From positions 103,539,001-103,603,000 of the forward strand of contig CM059584.1 in assembly GCA_030407085.1 (NCBI GenBank): a DNA stretch of 64,000 nt, in the 5' to 3' direction. The stretch comes from Trichopria drosophilae (taxonomy: Eukaryota > Arthropoda > Insecta > Hymenoptera > Diapriidae). Under the pieces are notes generated by a model. That model made no database searches. It had not been told where the DNA came from and saw only the letters and a program-made list of their open reading frames with translations. Of the stretch, positions 1-12,967 are shown in pieces. The translations under genes and the position numbers were made by a program. The first letter of the stretch is position 1. Every line of letters starts with the position of its first letter.

Positions 1-3000
1 ATACAGCAGGTATTGCATTGCGCTTTGGAGCAGGAACTCGATCAATCCCTTCAACGTTTCTGGACACTCGAGGATTTACCTTCGACATCTCGGGGCTTGA
101 CGCCCGACGAGGAAGCTTGTGAAAAGCTGTTTAGAGAAACTCATTTTCGTAATTCGGAGGATAGGTATGTAGTGCGGCTTCCAATGAAATCGGAGCTACC
201 TTCTCTTGGTACAGAGACTAGGTAGATGGCGCTCGGATCCTTATCGAGTTTGCATCGTAGGTTGTCGAGAGATCCTGGGCTGGCTACAGCGTATCAGCAG
301 TTCATGGAGGAGTACGAGAGATTAGGGTATATGACGCGAGTTCTAGATTCTCAAATTCAGCAAGAGAATGCGTGGTATTTGCCACATTTTGCGATTGTAA
401 ATAAATCAGGGCCTGTGATGAAAACAAGAGTTGTTTTTGACGGTGCTAGGCGATCGAGGTCAGGGGTTAGTTTGAACCTTCTTTTGCATCCAGGAGCTTC
501 GTTGCAGACTGATCTGTCGTTAGTTCTCCTCAATTGGCGTAGGTATCGTTTTGCGTTTACTGCTGATATCGTTAAGATGTTCCGACAAATTGGAGTGAAT
601 CGTGCGGATCAAGATTCTCAGAGAATCGTGTGGGCTCCGAACTCCGCGTCTTCAGCAGTTGACTACCGTTTGACTACTGTCACCTATGGAACGGCTTGCG
701 CTCCATTCCTGGCGATTCGTACTCTTTTGCAGTTGGTAGAGGATGAAGGGGCAAGATTCCCGCTCGGTGCAAAATGTCTCAAATTCGAAACTTATGTCGA
801 CGATACTTTTGCTGGGGCGGACGATCTTGTTACTGCAGTACAAAGGAGGACTTAGCTTAGTGAGCTTTTAAGTGTGGCAGGTATTTCACTCGATAAGTGG
901 GCCTAAAATGATCCGGAGCTTCTTCTGTCGGAGTCTCAATCACGGTCTGTCAAACAAATTGACGTGGATAACTCGGTGAAAGCTCTAGGCGTCCATTGGA
1001 ATCCAGGGCTGGATCAGTTTAGGTTCGATGTCTCCGATATTGCAGATATGTCTGCAGCTTCGACAAAGCGCGCTATTCTCTCGAACATAGCTCGTTTGTT
1101 TGACCCTCTCGGCTGGCTTTCTCCGATCACGGTGACCGCGAAAATTCTAATGCAAGATCTGTGGATTTTGAAATGTGAGGGGGACTCTCCCTTGCCAAAT
1201 GGGGTTCGCGAGCGGTGGTATGCATATTGTCAATCATTATTGGGTTTGCCGTCCGTGTCCATTGATCGTTGGTTGGGAGTCACCGAGTCTCGCTCATATG
1301 AAATCCACGGTTTTTCCGACGCGTCGTCTCGCGCTTATGCCGCCGTTGTCTACTTGCGCACTGATGATGGTGATGGTCGAATCAGTGTATCTTTACTCGC
1401 AGCAAAGACTGAAGTAGCTCCCGTTAAGACGATCAGTATCCCGAATTTAGAACTTTGTGGCGCGGCTCTTCTTGTCAAGTTAGTTGGCCATGTTCGGAAA
1501 TTGGAATTTCTCAGTTGAGTGGCTGTCCGAGCGTGGTCCGATAGGGAAATCGTGCTCATGTGGTTAAAAAAGCATCCGTGCAGTTGGAAGACATTCGTCG
1601 CAAATAGGGTGTCATACATTCAGACGGAGTTGCCGACCGCAGTATGGGAGCATGTTCCATCAGCGGAGAACCCGGCTGACTTAGCGACACGGGGCTCCGA
1701 TCCCACAAAACTATCGGAAACGCAGTTGTGGTGGCATGGACCGCATTGTCTGTCTCTCTCGCCGGAAAATTGGCCTCAGGTGGCGGAAGATCGTCAAGCA
1801 CTCCACATTCAGAGACTGAGTTCAGAACATGACATTCTGACTACATTTTCGACGTTGTCTCGTTTAATCCGCATTGTCGCACTCTGCAGGCGTCTACTTG
1901 TGAAGTTGAGACGACGAAAAACAGATCAGGAGCAGCTTCCTTCGTTCATCACTTCCTCTGAGTTGGCTGAGGCTCGTTGTGTGGTCATTAGGTTATCGCA
2001 GGCGAGCAGCTTTGCAGTCAAGATTGCTACTCTAAAATCAGGGAATAGATTGCCAAAGCGAAATCGACTCAGCCCATTGAATCCGTTTGTATATTATGCA
2101 CCCTCCTATTCTTGCTCAGTATTCTGCAGTTAGTCTTTTATTCGTACGTTCGGCACAGAAACTCTGTCTACATGGAGGACCAACCTTAACGAACAGCATT
2201 CTGATGCAGCAAGTGTGGATCATAGGCAGAAGTAGGTTAGTAAAATCGACGATTCGTGCTTGCGTTACATGCCAGCGCGTGAAACCGCAGATGGCTCATC
2301 AGCTGATGGGAGACTTGCCCGAGAATCGAGTACATTCGGCAAGGCCGTTTTCAATATCTGGAGTTGTCCTATCCAAGTTCGCATGATGAAGGGTCGCGGA
2401 AGTCGTTCGTACAAGGGATACATAGTTGTCTTTGTTTGTTTTTCTAAGCGGGCTATTCATCTTGAGGTTGCGAGTGACTTAACTACATCTGCATTTATTA
2501 ATGCCTATCGTCGATTTGTGGGTAGGCGAGGAACGTGTCGTAGGCTTTGGAGCAATAATGCTACGAACTTCCGGGGTGCTGATAGTGAGCTGAGCGCAAT
2601 GTTCCAGAGGGCATCTACCTTTTATCGTGCTGTTGCGTCTACTATAGTTAATGATGGGACAGAATGGAAGTTTATTCCCCCCAGTGCTCCACACTACGGT
2701 GGTCTTTGGGAAGCTGGTGTTAAGTCAGTACAACATCACTTGAAGAGGGTAGTCGGTGAACACGTACTCACTTTCGAGGAATTATCGACGGTTCTCGTGG
2801 ATATTGAGGCTTGTCTCAATTCACGGCCTATGGGAGCTTTGAGTGCGGACATTGACGATCTTCACGCTTTGACTCCAAATCATTTTTTAACTGGCAGTTC
2901 GTCCAATCTACTTCAGGACGACGATGTTTCCGAGGTTCCTCAGAATCGTTTGAGTCGAGTTCACTTGCTTCAACGAATTCGGAACCAGTTTTGGAAGCGC

Positions 3001-3264
3001 TAGTCTTCCGAGTATCTGCTCCATCTACAACAACGGGAGAAATTGAGAGACCCTGCGGAAGGTTTCTGTGTGGGTAGACTTGTGTTAGTCCGGGTTGATC
3101 GCTATCCTCCTTCAAAGTGGCCACTCGGTCGAGTGGTAGAGCTGCATCCAGGTCCTGATAGTCTTGTAAGAGTGGTGACAGTGAAGACTGCTACCAATTC
3201 GCTTCGTCGTCATGTAGCTCGACTTAGTCCACTTTACCTGGACGTAGACAGTTACAAAACTTAG
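1..3264 (+). pseudogene. BEL/Pao retrotransposon pol, 3' part, degraded
   Basis: Remnant of a polyprotein that copied and inserted an LTR retrotransposon. It enters at the left edge just before reverse transcriptase. In order: Pao-type (A17) region and RT with TADIVKMFRQ (Asp at 565-567) and an intact YVDD at 793-804; RNase H-like HGFSDASSRAYAA (about 1302-1340) and AWSD; integrase zinc-binding region with LHGG and CVTC; integrase core; and the C-terminal DUF5641-like domain (KWPLGRVVELHPG) ending at 3264. The reading frame is kept through most of its length but has stops at 223, 853, 904, 1516 and 3001, and slips to another frame between about 2085 and 2386. The integrase triad is lost: the first Asp reads Val near 2365 and the second reads Asn at 2554-2556; the Glu at 2710-2712 remains. 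Family is clear from synteny with the copy at 49985-55189. It cannot make a working product. The gag end and 5' LTR lie outside the window. Confidence 0.93.
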
Positions 3265-3299
3265 CTCCGTTTTTCGAAAACGAGGTTCGTTCGTTGAAC

Positions 3300-3313
3300 G
3301 AAGGCGGGCGGGA
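3300..3313 (+). other. Probable polypurine tract of BEL element 1
   Basis: A G-rich, purine-dominated stretch (GAAGGCGGGCGGGA) directly before a TGTT start. This is the expected place for the plus-strand primer next to a 3' LTR. Assignment depends on the LTR boundary, which could not be checked against the missing 5' copy. Confidence 0.5.
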
Positions 3314-4324
3314 TGTTCGCGCCACTGATTTAGCCGTTGACGGGGCCGTGAGGGGCATTGTTGCGGTAGCCGTGCGAGCGTCGTGTTTTTTTTTGTCACC
3401 ATGCAGGCGCCTTTCCGTCAGACTCGGTCGCGTTTCATTGTTGCGGTCGTCCGGCGATGGGATTGGGTCCGGCGTACCGTCGCGGTTCGTCGCGGTTCGT
3501 CGCGGCGGCGTTGCGACGGTCGGATCGAACGGCGATTCCGCGATGGCCCAGCGAGTGGAGGGGCGGCGGATAAGGCCCCGCGGCTTGCCGACGCCGCGGG
3601 GCAGGCGAGTCAGTGCTTGTTTAGCAGCGATCCGAGGAACATTGACGAGCGATTTGAACGCGTAAAAGTTGTGCCGGTAATCACCGTGGTTTTTTCGGGT
3701 TTGTCGATAGCGGTGAGCGACCACGAGCGAGCGTTGCATCGAACGGCGTGTTTTTTGTCTGTGTTAGCGTGAAGTTCAAGTACGGGGGAGCGATACCCCG
3801 TTAGGTGCGTTTTGTGCGTGCGTGTGCTCTCGTGACAGAGCTTGTTAGGACCAGAGGAACAGGATCTACGGACGCTGCGTCGACGTGACCTGTTCCTGGG
3901 CGAGCGCAGCACGCGGCAACGTTATTGTTTGTTGCCCGGGCCACAATGTCAGGTTCTCGAGACGTCGAAGCGCTTTGCTGGCGAGGTCATTGAGGACCAT
4001 CTCTGCGCTCCCGGACCCGGCTTCCACCTTTTGGACCTTGGGCGAGAAGCTGCGGTAGACCGTTTTGTGCAACGGTTTTTCTCTAGCGTAACTGTGGATA
4101 GGTAAGAGAGCTCTCGAACTTTTATTTGAATGATCATTCAAAAGGGGATTGCGTTTCGTTTGTCCGCGTATTACATATTATTATTAATTCACTTTTAGTA
4201 TTTAGTATTTAACTTTCTGTTGTAATAACTATTATTAATTCATTTTTGGTTTGCTTGGTTATCAATAAACGTGGTAGCTTGTTCGGGCTTTTCCCCTGCT
4301 CCGTGAGGTTTTTATGCCTCGACA
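3314..4324 (+). repeat. Putative 3' LTR of BEL element 1
   Basis: Begins TGTTCGCGCC after the purine tract and ends GCCTCGACA, giving TGT...ACA ends typical of BEL/Pao LTRs. An AATAAA at 4264-4269 sits shortly before the end, as expected for an LTR polyadenylation signal. The interior is GC-rich, full of CpG, and has a short tandem run of GTCGCGGTTC at about 3478-3505. Boundaries are inferred from one copy only, because the 5' LTR is outside the window. Open frames inside are by-products of GC content. Confidence 0.6.
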
Positions 4325-6245
4325 AGTTATTTTTTTATTATCCGCGAAATATTCTGTGTTTTATTTGTAAGCCTGCCACTCACCCATCCTTTCTATTTAA
4401 TTTACCAAATTTTTTTTGAAGTTAGTATAAAATATCTGTTCAATTGTTATAATATAAGTTTACCAGTATATCGCGAGATTCTTCAAATATTCGTACCATG
4501 TAGCATTATATAGTTTGTAATATACGTATCCTAAATAGCCGAAAATATTCTTGAAATACTGTAACGATATATTGCAGTACTCTTTCTGTACGAAGCATTT
4601 CTTAATTTGATCGCATTCAGTATAGACTGATTATGTCTGATGTGCTTTTGGGACTTGCCAGTGTGAGGTGTACAATCCGATAAAATATAATAATGAGCCA
4701 AAGGATTCCATTGAGTTTTAATGTATTTATAAAAATTATCTACCTAAGAAAACCTTCGACATGAAAATGAAAACACCAGAGAACAAAAGATACCTCGTCA
4801 TTCAAAAGAAAGAGTGGGATCAGAAGAATATTATCGGGGAAATAGAATATCTCTTGGTTTTAAAGTCAAATAGCAGTTATTGTGATAAGCATGGATCTTT
4901 GGCTTAGTTGAACGTTGGCAAAGGGGGAGGGGGGGGGGGGGTGTGAGGATATAGTAAAAGTGTCAGCTAATGAATTGAAAGTTTATTCACATCGAGCAAA
5001 CGATTGTTGAGATTCAGTATCCATAGAGAGCGAATTTTCTTCAGTTTCAGATAACATTCTAGAGGAAAATGGTTCACTGATGAGAGAGAAATTCACGTGT
5101 ACAACTATGAAACTAAACATAATCAAGATCTTGCGGATCTATATGAAAGTTAGTTTAGTAGACTACTATAAAAAATGACAATCAAAATATCGTACAGTAA
5201 CAATAGCAAAAATAACAAAAACCGTAGAACCGGCCGTGAAACTTTTTCGTGGCCCTTGCACGACAAAAATGGTTACTTGCAGCCACTTTGTCAAAATAGT
5301 AAACAGAAAGTAGTGATGTTGCGAAAAAAAGTAGTAAATCCAATAAACTATCATTTGTTGTTGCGGGTAATTTTAAATAGTTATACTAACTATAGAAATT
5401 TTGTAAAACCTGGTTCTGAATACTTCTGGTACTTGAGGTAACTACTTTATTTGTATCAAAACGAAATTTCTAACTTTATAAATAGACGCCGATAGATGAA
5501 ATAAAAGCATTTTAATAGCATTTAATGCCGTTTACTTCTGGGCAGTTAGAATCAATGAAAACGAATCCGATAAAAAATTTGTCGTTCAGTTACTCTTTGG
5601 CCTTCGTTTTGAATAAACGCTATAAATGCTTTAATTTTTTTCCAAATTGAAATTTATAAAATCTCTCCTTATAGAAAATTGTGTAGCGCATTTTTTGCCC
5701 CTTACGTATTAAAAAATGCTAATTAAAATCTTTAGAAAATTGTAATCAAAATGCTACACTTTATCGTTAGCTAATAAATTGTAGGAAATAGAAATAAAAT
5801 TAAAGCGAGTCCAATTTTCCTTCTTTGGTTTACTATATTAAAATAATAATAAAAATATAAATGCATCTTACCAGATATACGTGAAATCTTAACATATGTG
5901 TGTTTTTCAATCAAAATAAAAATTGAAAAGAACACTTGCAGCTATTATGCATTCAGTATCATCACTTCAGAAACTAAAATATGCGCGTTATTTTCATTAC
6001 TTTGACCTTTAATGGTTTTATAACTATAGTATCAATTATTCTAGGACTTTCCACAAAATTTAATTTTACATCTTTGAACTACTTCCCTGCTGAAAATTCC
6101 TGTTTACTAAAAGTGTGATTTACGCGTTACGGAATGCAACAATGAACTTTTATTCAAACGATGATAATGGTTTCTATATGAAGAATTTTCTAAATTAAAA
6201 TGTGGGAAAAAAGTCCCATCGGTCCCAACACTGGACAACGAAATG
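4325..6245. other. AT-rich DNA without recognised genes
   Basis: No credible coding region. It holds a poly-G tract at about 4924-4941 and several short open frames with no recognisable protein features. Possibly old, unrecognisable repeat DNA. Confidence 0.6.
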
Positions 6246-6250
6246 TATAA

Positions 6251-6637
6251 CCAGAAATCGGACTATAATTTTCCGAAGGTTTTCGTCGAGTTGAACATAA
6301 ATCTGACTGCAGAATTATTCTATCATGTCAAGATTTTGAGATATCCCAACCTAAACGTGAAAAAAAATCATAATCGTGCCTTAACAAAAAATTCGCTAAC
6401 TCGATGAAAAAGGGTCGAATCGGAATTACTAAAGAGCATTTGAAAGCTGAAGAATAGCACATTAATCTGCCAAAAGTTTTGTTCATCTACAAAAACTTAG
6501 TGAAAATGAACAAAAACGGTATTCTTTCCACTTTTAGGTTATGATATCTCAAAATCTATTCGTATTAGAACAATTCAGCTGCCAGATTTAGATTCAGCGT
6601 ATCGAAAACCTGTGGAAAAGTGTAGTCCTGTTTCTGG
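6251..6637. mobile_element. Non-autonomous inverted-repeat element, about 390 bp
   Basis: The first ~110 bases (from CCAGAAATCGGACTA) reappear in reverse complement at the other end (ending TAGTCCTGTTTCTGG). The arms share blocks such as TTTTGAGATATC and GGTTTTCG but carry many substitutions, so the copy is old. The ~170-bp centre codes for nothing. Exact ends and target duplication are unclear; matching may extend a few bases further on each side. Confidence 0.7.
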
Positions 6638-6649
6638 GTATGGAGATCA

Positions 6650-9490
6650 GCATCATTTTGTTGGCCTGTGTTATTATTAAATTAATAGCAGAAATCAGCT
6701 GTTTTATAGACTGGCCGTATTATTCATTTAAACAGTTCTGCATACTTTATTAATATGTTAATGAGTCCTTGCATGGTCAATTTTATAACGAGCATCATCT
6801 ATTATTTTCATAATGATGTTGGAGAACTTTGATAGCGGCGGGAACCACACTGTTCGAGAGAAAGCAGAGTTTTACTGTCAAGAAAATTGACTATTTTATA
6901 AGTGATAAGTGAGTCAACAACTTTTGTTATATGTAGGAGATTAGCTATGGGTCTCGCATCAATAGGAGAGGCAGTATTTATTTTTTTTACTCGGGGTATA
7001 ACGAAAATTTTATTTTATATACTAGGGAAGGTACCACGATCTAAGGAGATATTGCATAAGTTCGACAGCGGACCGCTGCACTGGATGGTTTAACGATTCT
7101 GTGTAACAATATGAATGCATGTCTGCTTATGTAAAATGTTAAAGAGCAGGCACAGATACTTCTCACGAAAGCCCCATTTTGCGGAAAAGTGACCAAATAT
7201 TTATTAAGTTAGTCTGGTTAGATGGTAAATACGTCAGGTAATCTCTCGTAGTTTTAGCAATATATGCTTTCAGTGGAGAACGTAAACATTTATATTGCGA
7301 CATAAAAACTTGACATTTACGAAGTTTCGCTTGTACAACGAATTTCGTAGCCGTATTCGATTTTTAACTCCTGATTTTATCCACGATGGTAGTGGCTTAC
7401 TGATGGTACGCGTAAGAATAATTTAATATATGCGATAATTCGAAAAAAATTATTTGTTGGGACATAACGTACTGTGAATAAATAAGTTGATTTCTATACA
7501 ATATAAATCTTTTTCTTCTATAGTAACACATTTTCAAATTTGTTTGTGTAAGCATATTATTTGATTTTATTAGATATCTATAATGTTTTCATTACGAGAT
7601 GAGATACTACATGTTCAACGCTATTTCATGATAAAGTAACTTATACTGGGTCACATTTTTTCAAACTTTGCGAAAGTGATGATTAATATAATTCATATCG
7701 GTAAATAGTTCTCTCTATTCCTCGTTGGTTCATCCACACCGTGTATATTCGTATCTGAAATATTTCTCACGATACCGAGTCGAAAGCCATAAATCTCCCT
7801 TCTAATTGTAACTTTCGCATGAAAATAATTCCCTCGAGAAGCATCCTGCTTTCTGCATGTAGGAAGGAAGTATAGGAAGAACAAAAAAGTCGTCCAGAAC
7901 GTATATGCAAATGAAATTGATAATAGCGACCACAGTTTCGACATATCACACTGGAACTAATAACTTGGAGTGCGTTGCGAACTAGTCCTTCGCTGACCTA
8001 TACCGTTTTGTTGCGAAAGTATAACAGGCAAAAATTTGTTGTCGGAATGCATTGTATGTAGACACTTGCGAGTGCAGCCAGAATGTCAGTATGTCATTAA
8101 ATAAATGAAAATATACACGAATGACTACAGTTGGAACAAACAAAGCGTCGAAGATTTTCTCGACAACAATAAGAACGAAGTTTCTACGTGTCACGCTTCA
8201 AGTCATTTCCGTCGGTTCTGTAGCCATTCCCGCAACGAACCACTCATGCATTTTCATCTGCTCTTCTTTCCTTTCATTTTTCTCTAGAAACTGACCATGG
8301 TCTATAGAAGAAGAGTTTCCTCAGCGAGGTAGGAACCAGTTTAGCGTTTTTCTGAAACAAATCGCTATTGTGAAAAATCTGGCATGAATATAACTGCATA
8401 ACCAAATGATAAAACTTTTGCGAAATATTTTCATATTCATCTTCTGCACTGCCCATGGAAAGTTTAATATACGTTGTCCGACATTCATGGTAATAGAAAC
8501 TAATTTTACATAATAAGACATTAATTACTTCTTCAACTTAAATAAATAATAATTGCAGATCCATCGAAACATTATTAAAGGAGAATCATTGATGAAGGAT
8601 ATAGAGTTATAGAGTTCCAACTGGGATCGTTTTATTGATTTCTGTTCGCCATCATAATAAATATTAATTTAAAAACAGGTTGCAATATTGAGGAGTTTGT
8701 GTCTTATGTGTACATTTCATATTATGTTTAATAATGATTTTGGTCTTAGCTTAATTTATGGACTAAACAAATTTTATAGTCGTCATTACTACTAGTGTTA
8801 TCACTATTTTTACTACTTAAATAATAGCCTCCGTTTGTGTTATTACGTATGTGTCCAAGTATAGCGAAGGATTCAATCTTAGACTGATGCTATGGTGGTT
8901 TAATCTGATGGAGTATCTATTGTAACCGGAAGTCAACTAGAGTAAGCATGTTGCTGATGTTTAAGCATAATTTACAGATACGTAAAAAGAGACCATAAGT
9001 TGAAAGAGGGTACCTATACAGGCATTCTATATTTCACTTTTTCTGTACCTTTTACAAACATGGATGAACTGTTACAGCGCCCATTCGATGACATCTTCTG
9101 ATAATGAATATTTCATTCAGAAGTGTATAATTGATCAAATGTCTTATACATGATGAGATATTAAGCTGATGAAGTGTTAAGATGATCAGAAACAATTTAA
9201 CAAGTACTAATTGATGATGTTAACAACCTTTATGCAACTATTTAATACCCTGCCAAAAAAATGTTGTTTGTGTTGACTGCAATAATTAATAAACAAATTT
9301 GAACTGCTTTATTTTATTGAACAACTATTATAAATATATATTTCTCTATTAAGTACTTCTGGTAGATTGGAAAATATATCAGAACCACATAATCCTCTTA
9401 AAAGACTTGCCGTAGACAATATACTCCACTGACCAACTTCCTCTTAAAATAGGTCTGTAATTGATTGCACATAATACGCAGCCGCAAAAA
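6650..9490. other. AT-rich DNA without recognised genes
   Basis: Only short, unconvincing open frames on both strands. No repeat structure I could define. Confidence 0.55.
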
Positions 9491-9509
9491 CAAGATATTA
9501 ATTTTGAAA

Positions 9510-9800
9510 AATGACGCAAAAGTTAAAAGACCATTTTCATCGAAGAAAATCAGTGAGAATGCAACGGTGCCTATACGTCACCGCGATAAGGAAAATCCTC
9601 GCGGAAATGTCGTTAAGTATTTGCTGCATTAACTTTCCTCGCCAGACTCTTTTATCGTGGCACTTTCCACTTTTTATATACCCTTCCCTCACATCAACTC
9701 GACGCTCCTTCTGAAACTCGCGAGCGCAACTCCTGCTTGGATGAAGAATCGCCTTGTTGGTTGAACTTGGCGGAAAACGTCGAACACCGGTTCGGAATCG
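9510..9800. other. GC-raised island in AT-rich DNA
   Basis: Visibly richer in G, C and CpG than its surroundings (for example TCACCGCGATAAGG and ACTCGCGAGCGC). A 67-residue open frame starts at 9511 but resembles no known protein. It could be a conserved noncoding or regulatory segment, or a decayed exon; the sequence alone cannot decide. Confidence 0.35.
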
Positions 9801-9809
9801 GTTAGTAAA

Positions 9810-11100
9810 GTTTACACAGGCATCGTATTGTGTTTCTGTTGTTGATTTCTATTTGGGTCATGAAGAGTAATTGCATGAATGAACAAAACTTTAGAACGTA
9901 AGAATAAAAATCTGCGTGGTGAATTATAGGATATTACAAAGCAATATACATATGCGGTCGTGGATTAGAGATACTAGTTTACCGTAATAAGGTACAAACA
10001 GAAGAAATAAAAAACACTTATCTAGTTTGATAGCAAGACTTAACCGCTAGAGTATGTGGATAACATTTGTGTTAATAACAAATTTTTTCCATTTAGTAAA
10101 AATTAAGCTTTACTTTCATTTCCCCCGAAAGAGAGTTTTTCAATGCAATTGATGCATTATCAAAGACAACGATACAACCTTTCAAATGTACAACAAATTA
10201 TATTTAGCAACAAGCAGCTTTTTCTAATTATTTCCATATATGTAAGAAAATTCAACGGACCCTCCAAGTGCGAAGTGTACAAATTAGTAACTGCTATCTA
10301 GTGTTTGTTGGATGGATACGGATAGGTAGTTATTAGCAACATGAAATAGGTTTTCTTTGGCGAAACGTAAATATTGACTAGCATGGAAAATTAAGGGCAA
10401 ATTTGTTTAGGATAAGTCCTGTTTCAACGGCCTAGACTAACGGACACAGCCATGAATATACAAAAAAAAACTACATTTATCGCTCCGAGCGGATGTTAAG
10501 ATTTTTCGAACATTTATATCCCGAATTTTAAATTGGGATGAGTGGGGAAAACTCCTATTCCCAACCATATTATTTTTGTGAAGGGTGCAAAATACGCGAT
10601 TTTACGCCCAGGGAGAGCAACACATTTATTTGTATAATTTATTTGTGAATTTATTTATGGTATTTTAATTGTTTTAAACGAGTCGCTCGTATGACGCCAG
10701 TCTGATAAGTAAAGGAACTAGGAGAATTCCACAAGGGATATTGTAGGAAATATGAAATTTTTTAATCACCTTTGACAAAATATTTCGAGAAAAAATATCC
10801 CATAAAAAAGTGAAATAATATGAGAACATTTTAACCCCGGTATGGAATCTTTCCTACAATCATTGAACTATTCGGATAAAAAATGTAGCAGTGGTCTCTT
10901 TATAAATAAAAACTCCCGAGTAATAGTAATAGAGGCTAAATATTAAATTTTATATAAATATAGTAAAATTAACAATATAATCAACCAAAGTTATACTAAC
11001 AAAAAAAGTATTTCTTTTACTAATCTCGACTCAGACTTCTGAATGATAGATAATAACACATATTTCCATGAAGCTTATTTATTTCTTCCTTATATCCGAG
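9810..11100. other. AT-rich DNA without recognised genes
   Basis: No gene seen. A small imperfect hairpin pairs TTGTAGGAAA (about 10740) with TTTCCTACAA (about 10850). Confidence 0.55.
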
Positions 11101-11109
11101 TAAAAAAAA

Positions 11110-12470
11110 ATGGTATCGCCAAAGTCTTCGCGAAGGTTCTGCCTATATCGATGCCATCGCTAAAGTATTCGCTAGGCGGGTCGATGCGAAACATGCGAGA
11201 CTTGATCTGGTTGAATGTTCGCGGCTTTTTGTCGCGATGGTCTCTGCAAAAGTTTCGCGACTAAGGGGTCACCTAAGATATCGCCGCTAGTTTCGCTAGT
11301 TTCGCGAAGTTTCGGGACTAGGGACAGGTAAGATATCGCACTAGACTTGCTGGTCTCTGCTAAAAGTTTCGCGACTAGGGTCACCTAAGATATCGCGCTA
11401 GTTTTGCTAGTTTCTGCGAAAGTTACGGGGATAGGGCCAGGTAAATATATCGCGCATTAGACTTGCTATGTCCTCGCAAAAGTTTCGCGACTAGGGTCCA
11501 CCTAAGATATCGCGCTAGTTTTGCTAGTTTCGCGAAAGTTTCGGGATTAGTGCCAGGTAAGATATCTGCGCTAGACTTGCTGGTCTCGCAAAAGTTTCGC
11601 GATTAGGGTTTCACCTAAGATATCGCGCTAGTTATTGTAGTTTCCGCGATAAGTTATCGGAACTATGGGCCAGGCTAAGATTATCGCGCTAGACCTTGCT
11701 GGTCTCGCAAAAGTTTCGCGACTAGGGTCACCTAAGATATCGCGCTAGTTTTGCTAGTTTCAACACGAAAGTTTCGGAACTAGTGCCAGGTAAGATATCG
11801 CGCTAGACTTGCTGGTCTCGCAAAAGTTTTGCGACTGGGGTAACCTAAGCCTATCGCGCTAGTTTTTGCTAGTTTCACCGCGAAAGTTTCGGAAAACTAG
11901 GGCCAGGTAAGATATCGCGCTAGACTTGCTGGGTCCTACGCAAAAAAGTTTTGCGACTGGGTCACCTAAGAATATCGCGCTAGTTTTGCTAAGTTTCGCG
12001 AAAGTTTCGGAACTAGGGCCAGAGTAAGATATCGCGCTATACTTGCTGGTCTCCAGCAAAATTTTCGGCGACTAGGGTCACCTAAGATATCGCCGCTAGT
12101 TTTTTCTAGTTTCGCGAGAATAGTTTTCGGGACTAGGGCCTCAAGGTACGATATCGCGCTAGACTTGCTGGGCTCCGGCAAAAGTTTCTCGGACTTAGGG
12201 TCACCTAAGATTTATCGCCGCTAGTTTTTGCTAGTTTTTTTTTCCGCGAAAGTTTCGGGGACTAGGGCGCAGGTAAGATATCGCGCCAGACTTTGCTGGT
12301 CTCGCAAAAGTTTTTGCGACTGGGGGTCACCTAAGGTATCGCGAGCTAAGTTTTTTCTAGTTTCGCGAAAACGTTTTCGGACTAGGGCCAGGTATCGATA
12401 TCGCGCTAGACTTGCTGGTCTTCGCAAAAAGTTTTCGCGACTATGGGTCACCTAAGATATCGCGCTCCCC
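11110..12470. repeat. Satellite array of alternating 55-bp half-units (110-bp dimer)
   Basis: About eleven tandem dimers. Each dimer has two related 55-bp monomers that share AAGATATCGCGCTAG and AAGTTTCG. One type reads GACTAGGGTCACCTAAG and ends TAGTTTTGC; the other reads CTAGGGCCAGGTAAG and ends TAGACTTGC. The types alternate strictly. The first ~120 bases are degenerate. Spacing between equivalent points drifts from about 110 to 127 bp because of many one- and two-base insertions, often lengthening homopolymers. No spacers or coding function. Confidence 0.92.
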
Positions 12471-12967
12471 ACCCCCCCCCCCCCCCACCCCCCCCCCCCC
12501 CCACCCCCCCCCCCCCCCACCCCCCCCCCCCCCCACCCCCCCCCCCCCCCACCCCCCCCCCCCCCCACCCCCCCCCCCCCCCACCCCCCCCCCCCCCCAC
12601 CCCCCCCCCCCCCCACCCCCCCCCCCCCCCACCCCCCCCCCCCCCCACCCCCCCCCCCCCCCACCCCCCCCCCCCCCCACCCCCCCCCCCCCCCACCCCC
12701 CCCCCCCCCCACCCCCCCCCCCCCCCACCCCCCCCCCCCCCCACCCCCCCCCCCCCCCACCCCCCCCCCCCCCCACCCCCCCCCCCCCCCACCCCCCCCC
12801 CCCCCCACCCCCCCCCCCCCCCACCCCCCCCCCCCCCCACCCCCCCCCCCCCCCACCCCCCCCCCCCCCCACCCCCCCCCCCCCCCACCCCCCCCCCCCC
12901 CCACCCCCCCCCCCCCCCACCCCCCCCCCCCCCCACCCCCCCCCCCCCCCACCCCCCCCCCCCCCCA
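12471..12967. repeat. Perfect 16-bp tandem repeat (A followed by 15 C), 31 units
   Basis: A residues occur every 16 bases from 12471 to 12967 without exception, separated by exactly 15 C. The first A is preceded by only four C directly after satellite sequence, and the last is followed by unique DNA. Long proline/histidine/threonine and glycine/tryptophan open frames across it are artefacts of the repeat. The C-rich strand could form i-motifs and the G-rich strand stacked G-quadruplexes. Confidence 0.97.

Noticed and set aside
3294..4141. Overlapping open frames of 87-171 residues on both strands
   Set aside because: They lie in the GC-rich putative LTR, overlap in several frames and show no domain.
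11110..12967. Possible CRISPR array
   Set aside because: The repeats are contiguous with no unique spacers, and the surroundings are eukaryotic mobile DNA.
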